Positions 9,597 through 17,890 of a stretch of 64,000 nucleotides of DNA are shown here, piece after piece; within the stretch, counting starts at the first letter, position 1; every line of letters begins with the position of its first letter. The notes under the pieces were generated by a model that saw only the letters and a list, made by a program, of their open reading frames with translations, was not told the origin of the DNA and ran no database searches. The stretch comes from Chromatiaceae bacterium (GTDB lineage: Bacteria > Pseudomonadota > Gammaproteobacteria > Chromatiales > Chromatiaceae): NCBI GenBank assembly GCA_024639005.1, contig JAHEJD010000154.1, forward strand, positions 1 through 64,000. Reading direction: 5' to 3'. A program made the position numbers and the translations under genes.

Positions 9597-10382
9597 TCAG
9601 CTGTTCGGCAACGGAACGGGCTGCGGCTTGGTGATCTTCTCGTTCGATGGCGTCTCCCAGGAAAATTTGGGCAGGTTGCCGAAGGCCTCCTTGATACCGT
9701 TATTCCAGGCCTCGCGCACGCTGATCAAGTAGGTGTCGTCCGCGTCGAATCGACAGCGGCATCCGAGCACCAGGCTGTCTCGCTGGTAGGTGGCCAGCTC
9801 GAACGGTGGCCCCACCGTGATATTCGAGCGGGTCGTGGCGTCCAGTGAAACCAATGCCAGGCGTGCGCCCTGGTTGAGCGATAGCCCGGGATGGGCGATG
9901 CGATCTAGCGCCGGTTTACCGTACTTGCTCTCCCCTATCTGCAGGTACGGCGTCTCCGGCGATGACGTGATGTAGTTGCCTTGCGGGTAGATCATCATCA
10001 GCCCGTGGGGTTGACCGGCGATCTGGCCGCCGATCAGCAGCGTCGTCTCACCGCTCACGCCCGACTGCGCCAGCGCATCGCTGTGTTCTTTTTGCACCGC
10101 GAGGCTGACCGCGCCGACATATTCGGCCGCCTCGAACAGATACCGGACATTGGCAAGATTGGGCCCGCCGGCAGGATAATCGAGATCACGCTGAATGTGG
10201 TTGACGACCTCTTGGGTCGTCGCCAGATTGCCAGCCGACAGCAATACGAAAAAGCGATCGGGTGTTGGGGTGAATACGTGCATCTTGCTGTAGGTGGTCA
10301 CATAGTCGACCCCCGCATTGGTGCGAGAGTCTGAGGCGAACACGAGTCCATCTTCGAGACTGAGTCCCAGGCAATACGTCAT
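9597..10382 (-). CDS. Proteasome-type protease, Anbu family
   Basis: A 261-residue protein with the proteasome beta-subunit/HslV fold, recognised as Anbu (COG3484). After removal of Met the N-terminal residue is Thr, the expected nucleophile; the proteasome-like Asp and Lys follow in ASDSRTNAG (Asp17 of the mature protein) and TTYSKMH (Lys32). The start ATG at 10382 has GAGG eight bases upstream. It is transcribed divergently from the DUF2126/ATP-grasp/alpha-E genes, with 157 bases between starts, and these are its known genomic partners. Anbu peptidase activity and natural substrates remain poorly established. No ATPase partner gene is present nearby. Confidence 0.88.
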   Translation of the reverse strand: MTYCLGLSLEDGLVFASDSRTNAGVDYVTTYSKMHVFTPTPDRFFVLLSAGNLATTQEVVNHIQRDLDYPAGGPNLANVRYLFEAAEYVGAVSLAVQKEHSDALAQSGVSGETTLLIGGQIAGQPHGLMMIYPQGNYITSSPETPYLQIGESKYGKPALDRIAHPGLSLNQGARLALVSLDATTRSNITVGPPFELATYQRDSLVLGCRCRFDADDTYLISVREAWNNGIKEAFGNLPKFSWETPSNEKITKPQPVPLPNS

Positions 10383-10539
10383 TCATAACACCTCGGTGGG
10401 CGAAATCACACGGGCTAGTATGGGACGAAAGCGATGCTGTTTGGAACCCCTTGTTTTCGACCTGCATCCCCAGCAGAATCAAGCCGGCATCATTTTTGCT
10501 CGGTGTTAGTATGGCGAACTTCTCTCGGAGGTATCCCGA

Positions 10540-13500
10540 ATGTCCATCAGAGTGGCCCTCCACCACCGTACCGAGTACCTGTTTGACCGCAGCGTAGCCC
10601 TCGCCCCGCATCAGATCCGCCTGCGCCCGGCGCCGCATACGCGCACGCCGGTCCATGAATTTTCGCTCAAGGTCGAGCCGGCCGAACACTTCCTTAACTG
10701 GCAGCAGGATCCATTCGGCAATTTCGTCGCGCGCTATGTGTTTCCGGAGAAGACCCGGAAGATGGTCATCGACGTAGGGTTAGTGGTGGAGATGGTCACC
10801 ATCAATCCGTTCGATTTCTTCGTCGAGGAGTATGCCAACAAGTTCCCTTTCGGCTACCCGAAGCAGCTGCATAAGGAACTCAAGCCCTATTTCGAGGTTA
10901 CCGAGTCCGGGCCCCGGTTGTGCGACTGGCTGGCCAGCGTATCGCGCGAACCCATGCAGATCGTCGACTTCCTGGTCGCGCTGAATCAGCGCCTGCAGAG
11001 CGAGATCGGCTATGTGATTCGGATGGAGCCCGGCGTTCAGACCTGCGAGGAGACCCTCGGCATAAGCCGCGGCTCGTGCCGGGACAGCGCCTGGCTGCTG
11101 GTCCAGATCCTGCGTCATCTGGGCCTGGCCGCGCGTTTCGTCTCCGGTTATCTGGTGCAGCTGACCTCGGATCAGGAATCGCTCGACGGTCCATCCGGAC
11201 CGAGCGAGGACTTTACCGATCTACACGCCTGGGCCGAGGTGTACGTGCCGGGGGCGGGCTGGATCGGCCTCGACCCCACGTCGGGCCTGTTCGCCGGCGA
11301 GGGTCATATACCGCTGGCCTGCACGCCGGACTATGTCAGCGCCGCCGCGGTGAGCGGTGCGGTCGACCCGAGCGAAGTCGAGTTCAAATTTGTCAACCAG
11401 GTCACACGGATCCACGAGGACCCTCGCGTCACGCTGCCTTATGACGACCATCAATGGGCCGCAGTGATGGCGCTGGGCGAGCGCATCGACGCTGAGCTTA
11501 ATCACAACGATGTACGCCTCACCATGGGCGGCGAGCCGACCTTCGTCTCGATCGACGACATGGACGGTGCCGAATGGAACACCGCCGCGCTGGGCGCGCA
11601 CAAGCGTGAACGCGCCGAGGCATTGCTGCGCCGTCTGTGGCAGAGGTTTGCGCCCGGTGGTGTGCTGCACCATGGCCAGGGCAAGTGGTACCCGGGCGAG
11701 CCGCTGCCGCGCTGGGCGCTATCGTGCCTATGGCGCGAGGATGGCCAGCCGGTGTGGCACGATCAGGCCTTGGTGGCAGACCCGACGTCTCGCGGCGGTG
11801 CCGCCGCCGGCGATGCGCGCAGCTTCGCCAGGCGTCTCGCCGGCCGCCTTGGCGTCCCTGCAAACAACGTCGAGCCCGGCTTCGAGGACGTCCTCTACTA
11901 CCTGTGGAAAGAAGGCACCCTGCCCGAAAACGTTGATGTGCTTGAAAGTCGCCTGGAAGACAGACTCGAGCGTGCCCGCCTGCGCCGGCTGTTCGAGCGC
12001 GGGCTCGACCAGGTGACGGGCTACGCCCTGCCGTTGGGTTGGGAGCAGGAGGGCGAGCGCTGGGTAAGCTCGCCCTGGACGTTCCGGCGCGGCCACATGT
12101 TTCTGTTGCCGGGCGATTCGCCGATGGGTCTTCGCCTGCCGCTGGATGCGCTGGTCTGGGAGCGACCCGAGCTGCGCCAGCCGCTCGACCAACTCGATCC
12201 GTTCGCGCCGCGCCGCGCCCTGCCCGGCGCCGGCGACGTCTCCGCGCGCTACACCCAGTGGAAGGACGGGCTGCCGCCCGACAGTCTGCGCGCCCACGGA
12301 CTCAGCGAACAGGGACTGGCCGACGCCGAGCAGCCGGGCCGCTATTTCGTGCGCACCGCGATGGTCTTGGAGCCGCGCGACGGCAACCTGCACGTCTTCC
12401 TGCCACCGATCGCTGATGCCGCACATTGGCTCGATCTGATCGGGCATATCGAGGAGACCGCCCGCGAGCTGGGTCTGGCGATCGTGCTCGAGGGCTATCC
12501 GGCACCCCATGATCCGCGGTTGAAACGTTTTTCCGTGACACCGGATCCCGGTGTCATCGAGGTCAATATCCATCCCGCTCGCAGCTGGCCGGAGATGGTG
12601 CAGAACACCGAGATTCTCTATGAAGAGGCGCGTTTGTCCCGGCTGGGAACGGAGAAGTTCATGCTGGACGGTCGCCACACCGGCACCGGCGGCGGCAACC
12701 ACGTCACCCTGGGTGGGCCCAGCCCAGCTGACAGCCCCATCCTGCGCAATCCGCAGGTGCTGGGCAGCCTGCTGCGTTACTGGCAAAACCACCCGGCCCT
12801 GTCGTACTTGTTCTCGGGGATGTTCATCGGGCCAACCTCGCAGGCCCCGCGCGTCGACGAGGCACGCGATGACAGCCTGTATGAGCTGAATGTCGCGCTT
12901 CATCAGCTGCCCCCCGGCGAAGTGCCGGCACCCTGGGTGGTCGACCGCGTGCTGCGCAACCTGCTGGTCGACATGACCGGAAACACGCACCGGGCAGAAT
13001 TCTGCATCGACAAGCTGTACTCGCCCGATTCGGCGGCCGGCCGCCTGGGCCTGGTCGAGTTTCGTGCGTTCGAGATGCCGCCGCATGCGCGTATGGCGAT
13101 GGTGCAGGGCCTTCTGCTGCGCGCGCTGGTGGCGCGCTTCTGGCAGCAGCCCTACGCGCAGGACCCGGTCCCCTGGGGCACGGAGCTGCATGACCGTTTC
13201 ATGCTGCCGCACTATGTGCAGCGCGACATGCGCGATGTGGTATCGGATCTGCTGCGTTGGGGCTATCCGTTCCAGGGCGACTGGTTCGACCCCTTCGTCG
13301 AATTTCGTTTCCCGCGCTATGGCACCATTAACGTCGACGACATCGAAATGGAACTGCGATTCGCCATCGAGACCTGGCATGTACTCGGCGAAGAGGTCAC
13401 CGCGCAGGGCACGGCGCGCTTTGTCGACTCCTCGGTCGAGCGTCTGCAGGTCAAGGTCCGGGGTATGACCGACATGCGCCATGTTGTGACATGCAATGGC

Positions 13501-13872
13501 CGGCGTGTGCCATTGCGGTGCACGGGCGAGCGCGGCGAATTCGTGGCCGGCATACGCTACAAGGCTTGGGACTCGCCCTCGGGGCTGCATCCGACCATTC
13601 CGGTGCACGCGCCCCTGGTTGTCGACATCGTAGACACCTGGTCGCAGCGGTCTCTTGGTGGCTGCACCTACCATGTGTCACACCCTGGCGGCCGAACCTA
13701 TGAGACCTTGCCGGTGAACGCCTACGAGGCGGAGTCGCGGCGGCTGGCACGATTCTGGCCTGTCGGGCACTCGACGGGCGAAATGCATTTACCGACCGAG
13801 ACCCCGCAATGCGAACATCCCTATACCCTGGATCTGAGGTTCTCCACACCTAGTCGAGGCGACGGGCGCTAG
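10540..13872 (+). CDS. Transglutaminase-like / DUF2126 fusion protein
   Basis: A 1110-residue protein. Residues 1-280 carry a bacterial transglutaminase N-terminal beta domain and a papain-like core with the triad Cys180 (GSCRDSAW), His229 (LHAWAEVY) and Asp245 (GLDPT). A long DUF2126 (COG4196) region follows from about residue 325 (RLTMGGEPTFVS), containing the Gly-rich TGTGGGNHVTLGG near residue 714. A clear Shine-Dalgarno (GGAGG) lies upstream. In many bacteria the two halves occur together beside an ATP-grasp and an alpha-E gene, as here. The family is predicted to act in peptide or amide-bond chemistry; no reaction has been assigned. No signal peptide is seen, so it is probably cytoplasmic. 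Confidence 0.9.
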   Translation: MSIRVALHHRTEYLFDRSVALAPHQIRLRPAPHTRTPVHEFSLKVEPAEHFLNWQQDPFGNFVARYVFPEKTRKMVIDVGLVVEMVTINPFDFFVEEYANKFPFGYPKQLHKELKPYFEVTESGPRLCDWLASVSREPMQIVDFLVALNQRLQSEIGYVIRMEPGVQTCEETLGISRGSCRDSAWLLVQILRHLGLAARFVSGYLVQLTSDQESLDGPSGPSEDFTDLHAWAEVYVPGAGWIGLDPTSGLFAGEGHIPLACTPDYVSAAAVSGAVDPSEVEFKFVNQVTRIHEDPRVTLPYDDHQWAAVMALGERIDAELNHNDVRLTMGGEPTFVSIDDMDGAEWNTAALGAHKRERAEALLRRLWQRFAPGGVLHHGQGKWYPGEPLPRWALSCLWREDGQPVWHDQALVADPTSRGGAAAGDARSFARRLAGRLGVPANNVEPGFEDVLYYLWKEGTLPENVDVLESRLEDRLERARLRRLFERGLDQVTGYALPLGWEQEGERWVSSPWTFRRGHMFLLPGDSPMGLRLPLDALVWERPELRQPLDQLDPFAPRRALPGAGDVSARYTQWKDGLPPDSLRAHGLSEQGLADAEQPGRYFVRTAMVLEPRDGNLHVFLPPIADAAHWLDLIGHIEETARELGLAIVLEGYPAPHDPRLKRFSVTPDPGVIEVNIHPARSWPEMVQNTEILYEEARLSRLGTEKFMLDGRHTGTGGGNHVTLGGPSPADSPILRNPQVLGSLLRYWQNHPALSYLFSGMFIGPTSQAPRVDEARDDSLYELNVALHQLPPGEVPAPWVVDRVLRNLLVDMTGNTHRAEFCIDKLYSPDSAAGRLGLVEFRAFEMPPHARMAMVQGLLLRALVARFWQQPYAQDPVPWGTELHDRFMLPHYVQRDMRDVVSDLLRWGYPFQGDWFDPFVEFRFPRYGTINVDDIEMELRFAIETWHVLGEEVTAQGTARFVDSSVERLQVKVRGMTDMRHVVTCNGRRVPLRCTGERGEFVAGIRYKAWDSPSGLHPTIPVHAPLVVDIVDTWSQRSLGGCTYHVSHPGGRTYETLPVNAYEAESRRLARFWPVGHSTGEMHLPTETPQCEHPYTLDLRFSTPSRGDGR

Positions 13873-13892
13873 TCGCCCCTCAGGAAAACGCT

Positions 13893-15341
13893 ATGCCGAT
13901 AGAACTCACCGAGTACGATCCAGGCACTTTCTTCGACGAGATGATGGCGGGCAAGAATCGTGCGCGCCCGTTATCCAAGGAACTGATAGGGCTGTTTCGT
14001 CGGATGAACGACGGCGACCTGGCCGAGCGGCAGGCGGCTGCGGATCTCGCGATCAAGGAGATGGGGATCACCTTTACCGTCTACAACGAGAACGAGGGCA
14101 TGATCGACCGCAACTGGCCGTTCGACATCGTGCCACGCATTATTGCCAAGCAAGAGTGGGATGGTATCGAGGCCGGTCTCGAACAGCGCGTGCGGGCCCT
14201 TAATCTGTTCATCGACGACCTCTATCACGAGCAAAATATCATTAAGGATGGTGTGTTTCCCTCCGAGGTCCTGGCCGAATCAAAGAATTTCCGTCAGCAG
14301 TGCGTCGGCGTAAACCCGCCGCAAGGGGTTTGGGCGCATATCTGTGGCTCCGACCTGGTCCGTGACACCGACGGTACCCTGTACGTGCTGGAGGACAATC
14401 TGCGGGTGCCCTCAGGGGTGTCCTACATGCTGGAGAATCGGCTGGTAACCAAGCGGGTGTTTCCCGAGCTTTTTGAGAGCTATGCGCCGCTTCCGGTCGG
14501 TGACTATACGACCCAGTTGTACGAAATGTTGGCCTCGCTGTCGCCACGCAAGATCAAACGCCCATCGGTCGCTGTGCTCACGCCGGGTATCTACAACTCG
14601 GCCTATTTCGAACACGCCTACCTGGCGATGGAGATCGGTGCAGAACTCGTCGAGGGGCGCGACCTCTGTGTGGAGAAAGACGATTGTGTCTATATGCGCA
14701 CCGTCTCGGGGCCGCGCCGAGTGGACGTCATCTATCGCCGCGTCGACGACGAATTCATCGACCCCGAGGTATTCCGCGATGATTCCATCCTCGGGGTGCC
14801 GGGCCTACTGCGCGCCTGGAAGGCCGGCAACGTTGGTTTGGCCAACGCGCCCGGTGCCGGGGTTGCCGACGACAAGGTGGTGTATGCTTTCGTCCCGGAG
14901 ATCATCCGTTATTATCTCGGCGAGGAGCCCGGGATCCCCAATGTGCCCACCTACCGCTGCATGTATGCCGAGGAACGTGATTTCGTCCTGGGGCATATCG
15001 AGCAGCTGGTGATCAAGCCGGCGAATGAGTCGGGCGGGTATGGCATGTTGATCGGGCCGCGTTCGACCAAGGCCGAGCGCAAGCAGTTCGCACAGTTGAT
15101 TCGGCGGAATCCACGCAACTACATCGCCCAGCCGACGCTCGGCATCTCGACGGTGCCGACTGTGGTGGGGCAGGGTCTGGAGCCACGGCACGTGGACCTG
15201 CGGCCCTTTATCCTCAGCGGCCGCAAGATCTCGGTGACCACCGGCGGTCTGACCCGGGTGGCATTGCGCAAGGGGTCACTGGTGGTGAATTCGTCACAAG
15301 GTGGCGGATCTAAAGACACCTGGATCGTCGAATCCAGCTGA
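13893..15341 (+). CDS. Circularly permuted ATP-grasp type 2 protein (COG2308)
   Basis: A 482-residue protein of the DUF404/DUF407 class, a circularly permuted ATP-grasp ligase. Visible motifs are VLEDNLRVPSGVSYMLENR (residues about 165-183, metal/nucleotide carboxylates), the Gly-rich loop KPANESGGYG (375-384) and a C-terminal GGLTRVA...SSQGGGSKDTW segment (451-477). ATP-grasp enzymes join a carboxylate to an amine through an acyl-phosphate; the substrates of this family are unknown. It starts 20 bases after the DUF2126 gene and is followed within 13 bases by the alpha-E gene, so the three are very likely one transcript. Confidence 0.92.
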   Translation: MPIELTEYDPGTFFDEMMAGKNRARPLSKELIGLFRRMNDGDLAERQAAADLAIKEMGITFTVYNENEGMIDRNWPFDIVPRIIAKQEWDGIEAGLEQRVRALNLFIDDLYHEQNIIKDGVFPSEVLAESKNFRQQCVGVNPPQGVWAHICGSDLVRDTDGTLYVLEDNLRVPSGVSYMLENRLVTKRVFPELFESYAPLPVGDYTTQLYEMLASLSPRKIKRPSVAVLTPGIYNSAYFEHAYLAMEIGAELVEGRDLCVEKDDCVYMRTVSGPRRVDVIYRRVDDEFIDPEVFRDDSILGVPGLLRAWKAGNVGLANAPGAGVADDKVVYAFVPEIIRYYLGEEPGIPNVPTYRCMYAEERDFVLGHIEQLVIKPANESGGYGMLIGPRSTKAERKQFAQLIRRNPRNYIAQPTLGISTVPTVVGQGLEPRHVDLRPFILSGRKISVTTGGLTRVALRKGSLVVNSSQGGGSKDTWIVESS

Positions 15342-15354
15342 TCGGAGACCGAGC

Positions 15355-16305
15355 ATGCTATCGCGGGTTGCAGAGAACATCTATTGGCTGTCTCGATATG
15401 TCGAGCGGGCGGAGAACACTGCGCGCCTGGTGCGGGTGAATTCAAACCTGGTGCTGGACACGCCGAGAGGCATCACTCCAGGCTGGCAGCCCCTGGTCGA
15501 TATCACCGGGCTTCTCAACGAATTTCGTTCCGTCGAACGGGAGCCGAACGAGCGCAATGTGGTTCGATTTCTGATCGGGGATGCCAACAATCCCGGGTCG
15601 ATACTCAGTTCGCTGGCGGCCGCGCGGGAGAACTGCCGCACCGTGAGGGAGGTTCTGCCACGGTCGTCGTGGGAGAAGCTGAATGAGCTGTATCTTTACG
15701 CCAAGGAACATGTGCAGACCGGATTGACCAAGGGTGGGCGCGATGGTTTTCTCAACCAGATCATCGCCGGCTCACAGCAGTTCACCGGCCTGTTGGCATC
15801 CGTGATGTATCGCGATGCCGCCTGGCAGTTTGCACGTCTCGGACGCAACCTGGAGCGCGCCGATATGACGACGCGGATCATCGATGTGCGTTCTACCGAT
15901 TTGTTCCCGGATGATCTGCTGGAGTCACGCTCACTGGACACCCTGCAATGGATCAGTGTGCTGCGCTCGCTGTCCGGCTACCAGAGTTACCGGCGCCATG
16001 TGGCTATCCGGGTCAGTCGCCCCGACGTCCTGGGTTTTCTATTCCACGACTCGGTGTTTCCGCGCTCCGTTCTCCACTGCATCAACGCAGTGGATGAGGG
16101 GCTGGGCGAGCTCGAGAATACGGGCGTGGCCATGAGTAGTGTGCATGGGCTGCAGCGCAAACTGCGCCAGACGAAAGTCGCCGAGCTGAGTCAATCCTCA
16201 CTGCATGAATTTATCGACGAGCTGCAGCTGGGCATCATGAAGCTTCACTCGCGACTGGTGAAGGCCTATTTTCTGCCGCCGATGCCGCTGGATAAAACGG
16301 CTTAG
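15355..16305 (+). CDS. Alpha-E domain protein (DUF403, COG2307)
   Basis: A 316-residue, almost wholly helical protein starting MLSRVAENIYWLSRYVERAE, the hallmark of the alpha-E family. It is nearly always encoded beside the permuted ATP-grasp protein and is thought to be its structural or substrate-handling partner; no activity is known. The ATG at 15355 follows CGGAGACC, a fair ribosome-binding site. An in-frame upstream start at 15301 lies within the preceding gene and was not used. Its stop overlaps the convergent holA stop by 4 bases. Confidence 0.92.
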   Translation: MLSRVAENIYWLSRYVERAENTARLVRVNSNLVLDTPRGITPGWQPLVDITGLLNEFRSVEREPNERNVVRFLIGDANNPGSILSSLAAARENCRTVREVLPRSSWEKLNELYLYAKEHVQTGLTKGGRDGFLNQIIAGSQQFTGLLASVMYRDAAWQFARLGRNLERADMTTRIIDVRSTDLFPDDLLESRSLDTLQWISVLRSLSGYQSYRRHVAIRVSRPDVLGFLFHDSVFPRSVLHCINAVDEGLGELENTGVAMSSVHGLQRKLRQTKVAELSQSSLHEFIDELQLGIMKLHSRLVKAYFLPPMPLDKTA

Positions 16306-17339
16306 CCGACAGACTGACGCACCCCACGCGCATCAACTGAGCCGCATATCGCCAGCACCATGTCCTCGAGCTGCAGCCACGGCTGCGCGTGTCCCAATCC
16401 CTTGATCGCGGCATCGACCTTGTGGCACTGATCGAGCAGCATCAACCACTGTGACGCCCGCAGCCGCGACAGCGCCTGGCGCACCAACGGCACGCGCTTG
16501 CTGAACACCTTGGCACGGCTGATCGCCTGCTCGGGGCCGAGACCCTTCGCTGCAGCAGCGGAGATCTGCGCCATACTGCGGATCTCACGGTGGAGCGCCC
16601 ACAACACCACTGCGGGTGCCTGGCCTTCGCTGCGCAGGCCGTCGAGTATATGAATACAGCGCGCCGCATCGCCGCGCAGGGCGCTGTCCACGAGCTCGAA
16701 GACGTCATAGCGGGCGCTGTCTGCAACCGCAGCGGCCAGCTGTTCGCTGTCGACTGTGCCTTGTCCATACAGCAGTGCCAATTTTTCGATCTCCTGGCGC
16801 GCGGCCAGCAGGTTGCCTTCAACGCGATCCGCAAGCATCTGCACCGCATCGCGGGTCGGACGTATACCGGCCGCCATCAGACGCCTCTCTATCCAAGTGG
16901 GCAGGCGCTGTGCCTCGATTGGCCACACTTGAATCACGAAACCCAATGCGTCGACGGCCTTGAACCATTTGCTGTTTTGTTGCTGACGATCGATCTTGGG
17001 CAGGGTCAGGAGCAACAGGGTATCCGGTGGCGGATCATCGCAGTAGGCGACAATAGCCTTGCCGCCTTCGGCACCGGGTTTGCCGCCCGGGATGCGCAGG
17101 TCGATGATCTTGCGCTCGGCAAACAATGAGATGGCCGCCGCCTCGACGCCGAGCTGATGCCAGTCAAAGCCACTGCCGGCCTCCATGACCTCGCGGGTAA
17201 CGTAGCCGGCAGCGCGTGCCGCTGCTCGAATGGCGTCACAGCACTCCCCCAGCTGCAGCGGTTCATCGCCGCTTATCAGATAGGCCGGGGCCAGCTGTTG
17301 GGTGAGGTTATCCTGCAGCCTGTCGGGATAGAGCCGCAT
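16302..17339 (-). CDS. holA: DNA polymerase III subunit delta
   Basis: A 345-residue clamp-loader subunit, the usual HolA length. It has the N-terminal LISGDEPLQLGECCDAIR segment typical of the delta AAA+-like domain, with no functional Walker motifs, as expected for delta. It starts 5 bases after lptE in the leuS-lptE-holA operon order conserved across Gammaproteobacteria. It acts in loading the beta clamp on DNA. Confidence 0.95.
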   Translation of the reverse strand: MRLYPDRLQDNLTQQLAPAYLISGDEPLQLGECCDAIRAAARAAGYVTREVMEAGSGFDWHQLGVEAAAISLFAERKIIDLRIPGGKPGAEGGKAIVAYCDDPPPDTLLLLTLPKIDRQQQNSKWFKAVDALGFVIQVWPIEAQRLPTWIERRLMAAGIRPTRDAVQMLADRVEGNLLAARQEIEKLALLYGQGTVDSEQLAAAVADSARYDVFELVDSALRGDAARCIHILDGLRSEGQAPAVVLWALHREIRSMAQISAAAAKGLGPEQAISRAKVFSKRVPLVRQALSRLRASQWLMLLDQCHKVDAAIKGLGHAQPWLQLEDMVLAICGSVDARGVRQSVG

Positions 17340-17344
17340 CAGCG

Positions 17345-17890
17345 CTAGCGTGCAGCGGCCATGTGCCGGAGGATGCGCGTGGCGAGCTCTTCACGCATGT
17401 CCTCGCGGAGCAGCACACCTTCACGATCGCTGCCGAGGATGCCTTGTTCCGGTCGGTACAGGAGCCGAAGGACCCGGATGTCCTGCTGGGCCACGAGTTC
17501 GCGGCCGTCCGCACCATAGAAGGAGAAGCGCGCGCTCTCCGCGAGTTCGAACTCAACTGCCCTGTTGTTGCTGTCCACCGAGAGCACCCGCCGGTCTCTG
17601 GACACGTCATGAATCCGTAGCTGCGCGGCGGCGGCGTCGGCGGCGCGCAGCGCGATCTCGATATCGGCGATAGCGAGCTGACGTTCCAGCGCGCGATACA
17701 GCGGCGAAAAGCGGCCGATGCCGCTGATGAATAGTGGGCTGGGCAGCGTTGCCGTGTCGAAGCCTTCGGCCACACCACGCGGCTGGAAGCCACAACCGCC
17801 GATACAAAACGAGAGCAGGGCGAGCAGCATCCCGCCGACCGCAGCCAGGCGTCGCGCAGACGGTCCCAGCGAAATCGCCGTCTCGTTCAT
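17345..17890 (-). CDS. lptE: LPS-assembly lipoprotein LptE
   Basis: A 181-residue outer-membrane lipoprotein that plugs the LptD barrel for lipopolysaccharide export. It has an N-terminal hydrophobic signal (about residues 15-31) ending in a lipobox-like CIGGC followed by GFQPRG, very close to the GFxLRG start of mature LptE. Its ATG overlaps the leuS stop by 4 bases (ATGA), indicating coupled translation. Sequence similarity in this family is low; the call rests on the lipobox, length and position between leuS and holA. Confidence 0.92.
   Translation of the reverse strand: MNETAISLGPSARRLAAVGGMLLALLSFCIGGCGFQPRGVAEGFDTATLPSPLFISGIGRFSPLYRALERQLAIADIEIALRAADAAAAQLRIHDVSRDRRVLSVDSNNRAVEFELAESARFSFYGADGRELVAQQDIRVLRLLYRPEQGILGSDREGVLLREDMREELATRILRHMAAAR

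Noticed and set aside
11728-13674. 648-residue open frame on the minus strand inside the DUF2126 gene
   Set aside because: It is the antisense shadow of a strongly supported 1110-residue protein in G+C-rich DNA; its translation has the Gln/Arg/His-rich look of an artefact and no domain was recognised.
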